Of a stretch of DNA of 64,000 bases, positions 10,630 through 21,658 are shown in pieces. The notes under the pieces are model-generated. The model worked only from the letters and a program-made list of their open reading frames with translations. It was not told the DNA's origin and ran no database searches. How positions within the stretch are numbered: position 1 is the first letter of the stretch; each line of letters begins with the position of its first letter. The stretch lies in assembly GCA_928212115.1 (NCBI GenBank), contig CAKMRJ010005523.1, forward strand, positions 143,760,064-143,824,063. The letters run 5' to 3'. Source of the stretch: Lactuca virosa. Its lineage: Eukaryota; Streptophyta; Magnoliopsida; Asterales; Asteraceae. Made by a program: the position numbers and the translations under genes.

Positions 10630-12228
10630 TGATAGTTTCGTTTTTATTACTTCTTTTCATAGTTTGTTTTTAGTTAAAACCATCTCATTTTAGTTAATCT
10701 TCATGCATATTTTCTCTTTTATTATTTTTCTCCTTTACCGGGTGCTTTCCAGTCTTTTGAGCTTATTTGCAGGATTTTTCGAAGACTATTTTATTATTGG
10801 AGGCATGGAAGGAATGCAGGACTGCTGGAGGCTTGCAATTTGTTTATGGACTTGAAGTGGTGCAAATGGTCTTGGTGTCAACATAATCAAGAAAGCGCGT
10901 CAGACTTAAATTTCGGGCAGGACGACGATAATTCGAGCTATAGAAGACTAAAGGAGCATTGGAGCATCTTGGAAAGGCTTTGGATTTCCACACTTGGGCT
11001 ATCAAGAATTTGCACAAATGGGCTGGAGTATAAATTAGAAGATTGGGCTGGATGGTACTTACAAATGGGCCAAAGGATGATTGCAGCATGACCCACGCGG
11101 TCTGTGTGGATCCACACGCGGTCCGCGTGAAGACTGGAGAATTGAATCCGGTTTTTAACTTGTTGACTCTATTTGTGGAAGGTTGGTGGATGGCTTTTGG
11201 CACCTTTTTGAATCCGGAAATGAGCCCCTTTTTGCTGGAGATTGGAGGCATTATTCTCATCCAACACTTGGAGAAAACCACTCTTTTGCTCTCAAGAACA
11301 TTGGAGAAGAAGTTGAAGAATTGAAGATTGGTGTTATTTTCTTTCTATCTTGCACTTAGAACAATGTTTGGTACCACTAAACTTTCTTGTATTTCCTTTA
11401 TTTTGGCCATGCTTGGCTATATTTTCACTTGGTTGATTAGGGTTTAATCCCATGGATGATTGGTTGTTTTGAAGACTATTATCACCTAGTGTTTGAAGTT
11501 TATGGAAATGTTCTCTAGTTAAACTTCTTGTTACGTTTGTTTATCTTTGATCATGAGCTTGGATGAGTGAACATATATTTTTGTTGATCAATTTCTTGGT
11601 GAAGTAATGGACTTTGAGGTTGGTAAGCAACAAATGGTTTATATGTCTGTTTTCATTTCATTTAAACCATGGGAATGTTTCCTCCATAATGATAATGTAA
11701 GCATTTGATTATCTTATGGATTTGGTGACTCTTAGAACTCAAAGCTAATTGATTTTCACAAGATTATATGCTTCATTGATTTTGTGACTTTAATTAAGGG
11801 AATGTGTTAGAGCTTCTCTAATCATTTTAATATCTAAGAAGAGTTGAGATAATTTGTGCTTATGAATTGCTATAGCCAAGTTAAACCAATTCACAAGTGT
11901 TACTCCATTTAGTCTAATGATAAGTCAACCATGTCATCCATGTGGAGTATCCCAAAATCAACCAATTTCACTTCATTGAATTTAATCAAATCTTTTACTT
12001 GTTTACTTGTCATATTTACATTCTAGCTAGTTTTAATTTTGTCAAACAATCAAAAAGAATTAAACCCCCCTGTTTTACTTTTACTTTTGTTTTACAAGTA
12101 CTTGAACGAGTGATTTACATAGAGATTTAAATTGAGCCAATCTCCGTGGATACGATCCCTTTACCACTGTACGCTATTTTAGTGTGTAATATTTAGGGTA
12201 TTTATTTTGTTGGCCTCGACAACCACCA
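10630..12228 (+). repeat. 5' LTR of the Athila element
   Basis: The LTR is 1,599 bp, from TGATAGTTTCG to AACCACCA. It contains two CACGCGGTCCGCGTG-class palindromes at 11096-11130. In this copy the first palindrome reads CACGCGGTCTGTGTG, two C-to-T changes at CpG sites relative to the 3' LTR. Short open frames in it (for example 145 codons on the minus strand at 10844-11281) recur in the other LTR and match nothing I recognise, so they are not called. Confidence 0.95.
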
Positions 12229-12233
12229 AATTT

Positions 12234-12251
12234 TGGCGCCGTTGTCGGGGA
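12234..12251 (+). other. Primer binding site, tRNA-Asp type
   Basis: TGGCGCCGTTGTCGGGGA follows the LTR after five bases. It matches the complement of the plant tRNA-Asp 3' end (TGGCGCCGTTGCCGGGG) with one mismatch, as is usual for Athila. Confidence 0.88.
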
Positions 12252-12281
12252 TTGGTTTATTTTTAACCAATTTGTTTCTCT

Positions 12282-13490
12282 ATGCCCAGATCTCAGCGTA
12301 CAGGTGACTTGATTTACAACCCAGAAATTGAAAAAGAAGCAAGGCGTTTGGCGAAGGAAAAGCGAATAGAACGTGGTCAAACTTCTAATCCTCACGGGGA
12401 TCTGGAGGTTGAACCCGCTTCATCAAGTGATACAGAACCCGATTCTAGTCCCGACCCTTGCCAAGAAATTCCCGAAACACCACCCTATAACAAAAATTCA
12501 CCCATTATCGAACCAATTGCAATGGCGGACGGAGGAGAAGTTCCCGAAAGAACTTTGAGGCAAATGATGGAAACCGATGTTACACAAACTCCAACCGGTA
12601 TCAATTACCCGGTTTTGGAAGGAGGTTCGGAATTGAAGTCAAGTTTAGTCCATCACCTCCCAGCTTTTCATGGATTGGAGAATGAAGACCCACATAAGCA
12701 CTTGAAGATGTTCCACATTATTTGCACTAGTATGAAGCCACAAGGGTCAACCGATGACCGAATCAAGCTAAGGGCATTCCCCTTTTCATTGGCCGATAGA
12801 GCAAAAGATTGGTTATTTTATCTTCCACTGGGGTCAACCAACTCATGGACCGACATGGCAAGAGCTTTTCTTGATAAGTTCTATCCCGCTTCAAGAGTCT
12901 CAAGTCTTAGAAATGAGATTTGTGGAATCCGCCAAGGTCAAAATGAGACTTTTCATGATTATTGGGAGAGGTTCAACAACTTGTGCTATAGTTTCCCACA
13001 ACACCAAATCCCGGAGCAACTCCTTATTCAACACTTCTATGAGGGATTGCTACCAATGGAGAGAAGACTAGTTGATGCCTCAAGTGGTGGAGATGTCTTT
13101 AGCAAAACTCCACAACAAACAAGACAACTCTTCAACACCATAGCCGCAAATTCACAACATTTTGGACCTCGCCAATATATGAAGAGAGAAACTCAACAAA
13201 AAGTCAATGAAGTGGGAACATCAAACCTCGAGTCTCAAATCAAAGACTTAACCTCCGTTGTTCAAAAGCTAGCCATGGGAAAAACTCCACAAGTGATGGT
13301 TTGTGGAATATGTGCAACCATGGGACATCTTACGGATATGTGTTCCTATCTCCAAGAAGATGTGGAACATGTGAATGCCATGGGAGAATTCCAAAACTAC
13401 CACAACAAGCCATCCAGTTACCAAAATGCATATAATTCAAGTTGGAAGTCAAATCCCAACATGAGCTACAACCCAAGACCATTGCCTTAA
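12282..13490 (+). pseudogene. gag: Athila gag (first, open part)
   Basis: This is 402 open codons of the particle-forming protein. It starts MPRSQRTGDLIYNPE about 30 bases after the primer site. Residues about 120-280 carry the plant Retrotrans_gag fold with LKMFHIIC, IKLRAFPFSLADRAKDWL, FLDKFYPASRVSSLRNEI and GLLPMERRLVDA. A zinc knuckle of the form C-x2-C-x4-H-x4-C is at CGICATMGHLTDMC (about residue 345). The frame then meets TAA at 13488-13490, followed by two more TAA codons within 120 bases, each at a place where CAA (Gln) would fit a Pro/Gln-rich linker. After those it is open again. So gag is broken only by a few C-to-T changes. Confidence 0.9.
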
Positions 13491-14165
13491 AATGCATTGG
13501 TTAGACCTTCTTATCCACCACCATAACCTCACTACCAACACCCGCAACCACACTATCAATCCAAACCACACCCTCCACATCACCAACAACCTCCTCAATC
13601 CTAACCAAGTAGCTCCGGAATGTCTCTTGAAGACATTGTCAAATCCTTAGCCACTAGTACCCAACAATTCCAAAAAGAGACAAGAACTAGTATCTCCAAC
13701 CTTGAAGCACAAATGGGAGATATAGTTACATCCATAAGCAAGTTGGAGTCCCGTGGGAAATTGCCTTCTCAAACCGAAAAGAACCCAAATGTCAATGTGG
13801 TGACCTTGAGAAGTGGCAAACAAGCCGAAGAAAGTAGATCAAAGAAAAAGCCAAGGGAAGAAGAGGAAGAAATAGAAGTCATCCCCATTGAAGAACCTAT
13901 AGTCAAGTACGATGCACAAGCCGGAGCCCCAAAGAATACTACCCCTCTAGTGACACCAATAGCCACTCAACCGTCATTCCCCTCCCGACTTGTAACTTCA
14001 AAGAAGAACATGGAGGAGAAAGAGATTTTGGACACCTTCCGAAAGGTGGAAGTAAACATTTCTTTACTTGATGCAATCAAACAAATTCCTAGATATGCAA
14101 AATTATTGAAGGAGCTTTGCACCAACAAGAGAAAGTTGAAGGGGGGAATGAGAAAATCTCAATGA
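13491..14165 (+). pseudogene. gag: Athila gag C-terminal part and approach to protease
   Basis: The Pro/Gln-rich linker with in-frame stops continues into an open frame from 13620 (MSLEDIVKSLATSTQQF). A coiled-coil-like stretch follows (QFQKETRTSISNLEAQMGDI), then NVVTLRSGK, the conserved Athila word before the protease, and an acidic/basic linker. Near 14142 a run of G has one extra base: the +1 frame then reads ISMNENASAILQRKLPPKCKDPG, conserved Athila sequence, until about 14225 where the original frame resumes. Two opposite indels therefore flank about 80 bases. Confidence 0.82.
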
Positions 14166-14171
14166 ACGAAA

Positions 14172-17100
14172 ATGCATCCGCGATTTTACAAAGGAAGCTT
14201 CCACCTAAGTGCAAAGATCCGGGAATGCCTTACGGTTCCTTGCAAGATAGGAGATGTCACTTTTAGTAGTGTCATGCTTGACCTTGGTGCTTCTATTAAT
14301 TTCATGCCCTATTCGGTGTATGAATCATTGAATGTTGGTCCTGTAAGTGAAAGCGGTGTCATAATCTCTCTTGCGGATAAATCAAGTGTCTTTCCTAGAG
14401 GTGTTTTGGAAGATGTCCTGGTGCAAGTGAACCAATTAGTCTTCCCGGCGGATTTCTATGTGATTGATCTAGATGAACAAGTTTCCTCAAAGTTGGGTAT
14501 AATTTTACTTGGGAGACCATTCTTGAAGACGGCTAGAACAAAGATTGATGTTTATGCGGGAAGCTTAACGATGGAGTTTGATGGGGAAACAATAAGTTTT
14601 AACATCTACAATGCTATGAGATATCCTAGTGATGTTTCATCTTTGTGTTTTGTTGATGTTATTGAACCATTAACCCAAGAGTTGTTCGAGTTGTCTAATG
14701 GTGACATGTTGGAGATGATTTTAAGCAAAGGGTTTGATTGTGGAAAATTAGCCAAGAAGTTGAAGCTCTACTCACTAGACCCTGAAGTTGAAAGATTGGT
14801 TAACAATTTGGAGATCAAGAAAACCACTCAATTTAGTGTGAAGCAAATTGAATTACCTCAAGCTCACACAAGATTGCCGCCCTCCCTTGTTCAACCACCG
14901 GAGTTGGAATTAAAAGTCCTTCCTCAACACTTGAAGTATGCGTACTTGGGAAACAATGAGACTCTTCCGGTCATCATTTCAAATCACTTAACCGAGTGTG
15001 AAGAAGAGAAAATCCTCAAAGTATTGAAGGAACATAAAGAAGCAATGGGTTGGACGATTGCGGATATCAAAGGGTTGAGCCCCTCCACTTGTATGCACAA
15101 GATTTTGATGAAGGATGAATGCAAGCCGAGTCGGGACGCGCAAAGAAGGCTGAACCCGCCAATGATGGAAGTGGTCAAGAAAGAGATTTTGAAGCTCTTA
15201 GATGCGAGAATGATCTATCCAATCTCGGATAGCAAATGGGTGAGCCCAGTCCAAGTCGTGCCGAAGAATACGGGGATCATAGTGGTCGAGAACAAAAAAG
15301 GTATGATGGTCCCCACCCGTGTGCAAAACGGGTGGAGAGTATGTATTGACTACCGCAAACTCAATGCAAGCACAAGAAAATATCACTTACCATTACCTTT
15401 CATTGACCAAATGTTAGAAAGGTTGGCCGGGAAATCCCATTATTGTTGTCTAGACGGGTACTCCGGTTTTCACCAAATCCCGGTGGCATTGGAAGACCAA
15501 AAAAAGACAACCTTTACATGTCCATTTGGCACTTTTGCATACCGGAGAATACCATTCGGATTATGTAACGCCCCGGCCACTTTCCAACGTTCCATGGTTA
15601 GTATCTTTTCAGAATATGTTGAAAATATAATTGAAGTTTTCATGGACGATTTTACGGTATATGGAAACTCCTTTCAAGAGTGTTTGACCAATCTCACCAA
15701 AATTTTGAAAAGATGTATTGAAACGAATTTGGTTTTAAACTTTGAAAAATGTCATTTTATGGTGAGTCAAGGTCTTATTTTGGGTCACATTGTGTCAAAG
15801 AAAGGAATTGAGGTAGATAAGGCCAAGATTGATGTTATTCAAAGCTTACCTTACCCGACTTGTGTTCGGGAAGTTCGTTCTTTTTTGGGCCATGCAAGTT
15901 TCTACCGGAGATTCATCAAGGACTTTTCAAAGATAACAAGACCAATGTGCCAACTCTTGCAAAAGGATGTTGATTTCGAGTTCAATGAGGCGTGAAAAGA
16001 AGCTTTCGACAAGCTCAAAGAGTTGCTTACATCCGCTCCCATCATGCAAGCACCAAATTGAGATCTCCCCTTTGAGATCATGTGTGATGCAAACAACTAT
16101 GCAATAGGCGCCATTTTGGGTCAAAAGAATGGAAGAGCCCCCCATGTGATCTACTATGCATCCAGGACACTAGACAATGCTCAAAGCAACTACTATACCA
16201 CAGAGAAGGAGTTATTGGCCATAGTGTTTGCTTTGGAGAAGTTTAGGCAATATCTACTTGGCACCAAAGTTATAGTGTATTCGGATCACGCAGCTCTCAA
16301 GTACTTAATGACAAAGAAAGATGCAAAGCCAAGATTCATCCGGTGGATTTTACTATTACAATAATTTGATTTGGAAATCCGGGACAAGAGTGGATGCGAG
16401 AATCTTGTTGCCGATCACCTAAGCCGAATCACTTCGAATGAGACTCCTCTCCCGTTGCGGGACGAGTTTCCGGATGAGCAACTCTTTTCCCTTACTCAAT
16501 CTACTCCTTGGTATGCCGATATCGTTAACTTTTTGGTCACGAAAAGGTATCCCGACACATTCACACATGCTCAAAAAGATAAATTGAAAAGTGATGCAAA
16601 ATACTATGTGTGGGATGAACCTTATTTGTGGAAACATTGTCCCGATCAAATTATTAGGCGATGTGTGCCCCAACAAGAGCATCAATCCATATTGCAATTT
16701 TGTCATGAATTTGCTTGTGGGGGACACTTCGGACCTAGCCGGACCTTGAGAAAGGTCCTTGAGTGTGGACTATTTTGGCCAACCATGTCACGCGACTGTT
16801 ACTTGTTTTGCAAAAGTTGTGAACGGTGCCAAAGGACAGGGAACATTTCACAAAAGAACCAAATGCCACAAAATCCAATCCTTGTTTGTGAAATTTTTGA
16901 TGTATGGGGAATTGATTTCATGGGTCCATTTCTCGTCTCATTTGGCAACGTTTATATCTTGTTCGCGGTTGACTATGTTTCTAAGTGGGTTGAGGCCAAA
17001 TCCACACGATCGGATGATGCCAAAACGGTTATCGACTTTTTGAAATCTAATGTCTTTGTGAGATTTGGTGTGCCTCGGGCTTTTAATTAGTGATCGAGGG

Positions 17101-17890
17101 ACGCATTTTTGCAATAAGATGATGGAGGCCTTGCTGAAAAAGTACAACGTGACCCATCGTGTCTCTACCGCCTACCATCCTCAAACGAACGGTCAAGCGG
17201 AAATTTTCAAATCGTGAGGTGAAGAGTATTCTTGAGAAAACGGTGAATCCTTCAAGGAAAGATTGGAGTTCGAGGATTGATGATGCCTTGTGGGCCTATC
17301 GGACCGCGTACAAGACCCCGATAGGAATGTCTCCATTTAGGTTAGTTTTTGGAAAACCATGTCATCTTCCCGTGGAATTGGAACACCGTGCATTTTGGGC
17401 GGTCAAGCAATGCAACTTCAACATCGATGAGGCGGGAAGGCATAGGAAGCTTCAACTTCAAGAGTTGGAAGAATTGAGAAACGACTCTTATGAAAACTCG
17501 AGAATTTACAAGGAGAAAACGAAGCTCTTCCATGACGAGTCCATTACCCGCAAGCATTTTGAGCCGGGACATAGAGTTTTGCTTTACCATTCGAGATTGA
17601 AATTATTTCCCGGAAAGTTGAGGTCAAGATGGATAGGTCCATTTGTTGTGCTAAAAGTCTTTGAGCACGGAGCGGTTGAGATCCAGAGTGAAGAAACAGG
17701 GCAAATCTTTAAAGTCAATGGACATCGTTTGAAACCTTTCTATGAAGGTTTTAACGCAAATGTCTTAGATTTTCATCCAATTGGATGCCCCGGTATACTG
17801 AAATCGAAAGGGAAGGACGTCTCGCCAAAGACGTTAAAGAAGGGCATTTTTGGAAAACTTCAAGTTTTCATCTTTTCTAATTTCGAATAA
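14172..17890 (+). pseudogene. pol: Athila pol: protease, reverse transcriptase, RNase H, integrase
   Basis: The protease has the catalytic word LDLGASINFMP (about 14280) and LGRPFLKTA. The reverse transcriptase runs from WRVCIDYRKLN through FHQIPVALEDQKKTTFTCPFG and FGLCNAPATFQR to the active-site FMDD (about 15640). RNase H follows with DANNYAIGAILGQ, TEKELLAIVFA and YSDHAALKYL. Integrase has the zinc finger (CHEFACGGH, CKSCERC), WGIDFMGPF for the first Asp, SDRGTHF for the second and NGQAE for the Glu. Breaks are TGA at 15993, TGA at 16059 (Trp site), TAA at 16362 (Glu site), a frameshift near 17090 and a one-base insertion near 17205. The integrase C-terminal part stays open to 17890. Domains are intact but it is non-functional as one frame. 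Confidence 0.92.
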
Positions 17891-18420
17891 ATGTGGTAGA
17901 TAGATCCTTTTTGCATTTCATATTTCTTCTTCTTCCTTCTTGCAATAAAAGAGTGTTGGATTTTAAGACCCGGTGTTCGTTTTGGTCAAAGGGCGAAAAT
18001 TGAGAAAATTGCTGCAGCATTCACGCGGACCGCGTGTACTCGGGGGTGTGTCCGCGTTAATAAACAAATGGACCGCATGTGGTTCCCAATATATCCGAGT
18101 CCAACATCAGAAGGCAGGAGGATTTCATGTTATTTCACTAGGACCGCGTGTGCTCATGGGTTTGTCCGCGTGTTTATACAAACGGACCGCGCGTGCTCGG
18201 AAAGATGACCGCGTGAACAGTCGAACAAATGGACCGTTTTCAGCATCCACACGTGGACCGCGTGTACTCGCAAGTCCGTCCGCGTGGGTTATTAAAACGG
18301 ACTGCGTACCATCTCCGAATTCGACCGCGTGTACGAATGGACCGCGTGTACTCGCAGATGCGTCCGCGTGACATGTTGACCTTCGTTGACCGCGTCTTGA
18401 CCATATTTGACCGCAACTTA
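17891..18420 (+). repeat. Array of GGACCGCGTG palindrome words after pol
   Basis: From 18023 to about 18412 there are some ten copies of GGACCGCGTG or its partner GTCCGCGTG. They often pair as GACCGCGTGTACTCG ... GTCCGCGTG at 20-40 base spacing. The same word forms the CACGCGG-W-CCGCGTG palindromes in this element's LTRs. The 132-codon frame across it (17973-18371) has a repeat-driven composition and no family I recognise. Confidence 0.75.
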
Positions 18421-19118
18421 AACCTAGAACTCTCCAGCCGGCCCTTCTTCCTTCCCACTTCTTCTTCTTCCTTTCCCCTAACCTCCATTAGAGCTCTTCC
18501 ACCTTCAAACTAAAACTAAGTTTCCCGTCCAATCACCGGTCGGAATTTCGTGAAACAACCGCCATTCTCTTCTATTTTTCGAGCCCTACAAACCCCACCA
18601 AAAATCTGGTCCGATCTGTTGCTGCAATTCCGGGCGCCACCAGCACTCAACCGCCACTTTCCGGCCGTTTTCCGGCCACCTCTTGCGATTCCGACACCAC
18701 CATTGTGCTCCTCTTGGACAAGGCTACAAACCCCACCAAAAATATCTCTCAAAGCTCGCGGGAAAATTTTCGCCGGAATTTCAAGCCATTGCCGGATTCC
18801 TCGGGTTTTCGCGGTAAATTGCTTCTCACGGGATATTGAACAAAGCTTTAAGCTTGGGTGGAGAGTTGGAAGATTTTCAAATCCCGAATTTTGGCGCGCA
18901 AAATTTTCAAATTTCCAAAAACGGGTACATTCTTTCCTTAACTTATATGCATGTTTTAGAACAACAATTTGTATGGTATTGCATCTATTGAGTCTAGGAA
19001 ACGTTTCCTGCATTGATTTTTGAATTGTTTTAGAAGTCTATAGGGAGTCGGTTGGGAAATTGAATTGAAAACATCATTTGTTGGGATTGGATTCGTGTAG
19101 TTGTTGTTCTTCTTGCAG
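18421..19118 (+). other. Leader-like sequence before the env-position gene
   Basis: This stretch has pyrimidine-rich tracts (TTCTTCTTCTTCC) and GC-richer sequence with a repeated CTACAAACCCCACCAAAAAT phrase (18587 and 18723), and resembles a plant 5' untranslated region. A donor-like AACGG|GTACATTC at about 18922 and the acceptor at 19118 would define a 197-nt intron. The 157-codon frame at 18550-19023 spans the repeats and is probably fortuitous. Confidence 0.5.
19101..19118 (+). promoter_or_regulatory. Strong 3' splice site before the env-position gene
   Basis: TTGTTGTTCTTCTTGCAG|GT is a near-ideal plant acceptor placed seven bases before the ATG at 19126. It would let a spliced subgenomic RNA deliver this gene, as retroviral env and some plant env-like genes are expressed. 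Use is inferred. Confidence 0.55.
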
Positions 19119-19125
19119 GTAGACC

Positions 19126-20100
19126 ATGTCTACGTCTAGAAAACGCCCGGCTGCCGCCCGAGGCAAAGCCCCAGCTAGAAATCAAAATGATGCACCCGAC
19201 ATTCCAAGATTTCGGGATGCCAAGGCGGCCGAAAACTACATGAAAAGCCTGCGTAGAAAGGTTGCATCCACCAAATTTGTGTGCAAACCCACGTTCATCT
19301 CATTAGGGGTTCTTGAGGGGGTCACCCAATTGTTTTGTAACATAGGGTGGGAAAACCTTCTCAATCTCATGGCGCACACTTACGAGCTCCCTACTAGAGA
19401 GTTTCTTGCCGATTGCGGGTTCGATAGCGAAAAGAAAAAAGCCGCATTCCAACTTCTGGGGGACCGAAGGTATATTGATTTTGCAACAATAAACGACATC
19501 TTGGGCTTACCTTCTTCGAACACATCCACGGTTTTCGACATCCTACCTGCCGAGTTCAACCATGAGACCTTTTGTACGGAAATCACCGGAGGTATCTTTT
19601 CATGTGCCGGTCGAGATAAAGCAACCTCCATCATTCACCCGTGCCTCCGTATTGCCCATCGCATCTTGGTGTGCACTGTCTTTGCCCGAAAAGAAGCCGG
19701 TCAAGTCACAAAAAATGAGCTTTTCTTCCTTTGGTGCATGACACAACGTGAAAACCCACCAATCCCGGACTTTGCTTCGTTCTTTTTCCATAAATGCGCA
19801 CTCATGAGAACCAAAGCGTCCGGTGATATTTGCATTGGTGGATTTGTCACCCTTTTAGCCCGCGGTCTTGACATCGAGCTCCCAGACGAATACCAACCTG
19901 TTGACAATAAAACTCTTTTGGATGAGCGTGTTCTCACAAACATGCATCACATCCGCCGAAGGAACAGGAACAGTTTCACATGGTATTGTCCTCAAGGGGT
20001 CGGATATCTCATTCTTCTTGACCCTCGAGTCACCAACTTCATCTTCCACGATCGCACTCAGTGGAGACTTTGCGAGGACCATCATTCAGTCAGTCAATAA
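19126..20100 (+). CDS. Athila env-position protein (ATHILA ORF / plant transposon protein type)
   Basis: There are 324 open codons between pol and the 3' LTR, where Athila carries its third gene; its role is unproven and it was once called env-like. The basic N-terminus (SRKRPAAARGKAPARN) looks like a nuclear or nucleic-acid-binding tail. The core has VTQLFCNIGWENLLNL, YELPTREFL, DFATINDILGLP and FFLWCMTQR, words typical of the plant ATHILA/putative transposon protein domain. I see no signal peptide and no clear membrane span. In the +1 frame from about 20050 the sequence continues as an acidic DDDEMHVDDEPDDEPTH stretch, NFAERFEALCISNQIMSQH and a Pro/Tyr-rich tail to about 20460. One frameshift has therefore probably cut off the C-terminus. 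The body is open while gag-pol has many breaks. Confidence 0.75.
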   Translation: MSTSRKRPAAARGKAPARNQNDAPDIPRFRDAKAAENYMKSLRRKVASTKFVCKPTFISLGVLEGVTQLFCNIGWENLLNLMAHTYELPTREFLADCGFDSEKKKAAFQLLGDRRYIDFATINDILGLPSSNTSTVFDILPAEFNHETFCTEITGGIFSCAGRDKATSIIHPCLRIAHRILVCTVFARKEAGQVTKNELFFLWCMTQRENPPIPDFASFFFHKCALMRTKASGDICIGGFVTLLARGLDIELPDEYQPVDNKTLLDERVLTNMHHIRRRNRNSFTWYCPQGVGYLILLDPRVTNFIFHDRTQWRLCEDHHSVSQ

Positions 20101-20653
20101 GGATGCGCTCCAGGATCAAGATGATGACGAGATGCATGTGGATGACGAGCCCGATGATGAGCCCACCCATGGTCCACAACACGCCCAGCCCCAAGCACCT
20201 CCCGGATATTACCCGCTTCCCCCCAATTTTGCCGAACGGTTCGAGGCTCTTTGTATCTCCAACCAAATCATGTCCCAACATATGCACCATATGTGGGGGT
20301 GGCACCAATCACAAAACCATTTTGAGAACGTCCCACTTCCTCCTCCCTATCCATACCCTCCACCCACCCACCCTTATCCCCCTCCACCTTACCCCCTACC
20401 CTTACCCCCAATACCCATACCCTCCTCCAGATCCCCCGGTTTAGGTACTTTCGCCTCGCCCCAAGCATTGAGGACAATGCTTATTTCTAAGCTTAGGGTG
20501 GGGTATTCCCTTTTTCTTTTTGATTTCTCATGCATTTTAATTAGGTTGCATAGCATTTTAGCCTTAAATTGCATTCATTTTTCTTATCCTTATAAAACTC
20601 AAAAAAGATTTTATTTTCTTCTTTTTCCCTTTTTATTTTTGCATGGCATTTAG
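20101..20653 (+). pseudogene. Frameshifted C-terminal tail of the env-position gene
   Basis: The +1 frame (open 19868-20653) gives an acidic segment, a short helical segment with FAERFEALC and HHMWGWHQSQNH, then about 40 residues of Pro-Tyr repeats (PPPYPYPPP). This is the usual tail of the Athila third gene. After about 20460 the frame is AT-rich and no longer looks coding. Confidence 0.6.
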
Positions 20654-21192
20654 CTTAGGGCATAAGCATTCATGCATTTTTGTTATCTCTTTATTCTCAT
20701 CTCCGAACATCTTTACTTGAAATACACGACACACCTTAAATACAATTCTTTTGGAAACTCACATAACAAATAAGAATCGCTCTTAGAGACTTTCAGTTGT
20801 TGCTTCTTCTCTTATATATACGTGGGGAGAGAGTGCAAGTAGTTCTGCATATGAATCAACTCATGTCAAGTGTGGCATAAGTAGGGGGACAACTTAGCCC
20901 CGTGTCGACTAGTCCCTCACCTGAATTTTCCTCACAAGCCACAATCAAACCCCAAAGAAAGGAATAAAAGATAGATTTTGCTATTTTGAGATCTTTAGTG
21001 TCTAACAGCTACAATTCACATCATATCTCATTACTTTATGATTTAGACACATTTTTCCCACTTGATCTCGAATTAGCCTTAGTGTAGTTGTGCTCGTTTG
21101 GCCTCTTGTTTGGGTTAGACTTAGACTCTGCTTATAGTTGTATATAGTTTTGTATTTTTATTTTCAGGCTATACTTGTAAAACTCCTCTGGT

Positions 21193-21198
21193 AAAAAA

Positions 21199-21231
<33 letters not shown>
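21193..21231 (+). repeat. A-tract followed by (GA)n microsatellite
   Basis: About 15 A and then about 12 GA units form an uninterrupted purine run. Confidence 0.95.
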
Positions 21232-21297
21232 CAACTACCCATTTTCTAGTTTTGTTTTGTGAGTCAAAAGTAAATTGTTTTTTAAAAAAAAAACAAA

Positions 21298-21298
<1 letters not shown>

Positions 21299-21335
<37 letters not shown>
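21299..21335 (+). repeat. (AAT)n microsatellite
   Basis: About 12 perfect AAT units follow A-rich sequence. Confidence 0.95.
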
Positions 21336-21337
<2 letters not shown>

Positions 21338-21629
21338 TCAATTTACCCAAGAATTTCAATAAAGTCTAGTGTGTAGTTTGTGTGCGTGAAATATCGTACA
21401 TATCCAAGTTGTTTGGAGAAGTCAAATTTTGGATCTTTGGTGAAATTTGAACATTATGTTTGTTGGTTCTAGTCTTTAGAAGATAATAAATAAAATAAAA
21501 TAAAATCTTCAAAAAGTCGGATATTATAGCAATCATAAAATGCGAATGTAATTATATATTGTTTTAGTGCTTTCCTCTTTGTGTCTTAAGTTATTGTATT
21601 TGTAACATGTCTTTGGGGTTTTGTTGTCC

Positions 21630-21658
21630 AAAAAAAAAAAGGGGGGGGGGGGGGGGGG
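21630..21658 (+). repeat. A11G18 homopurine tract
   Basis: Eleven A are followed by eighteen G without a break. G18 could fold into a G-quadruplex. Length may be affected by sequencing error. Confidence 0.85.

Noticed and set aside
10844..11281. 145-codon minus-strand frame in the Athila LTR
   Set aside because: Repeated in the 3' LTR with shortened start, antisense to the element, no recognisable family.
18550..19023. 157-codon frame before the Athila third gene
   Set aside because: Contains a duplicated noncoding phrase and looks like a leader with pyrimidine tracts; no domain recognised.
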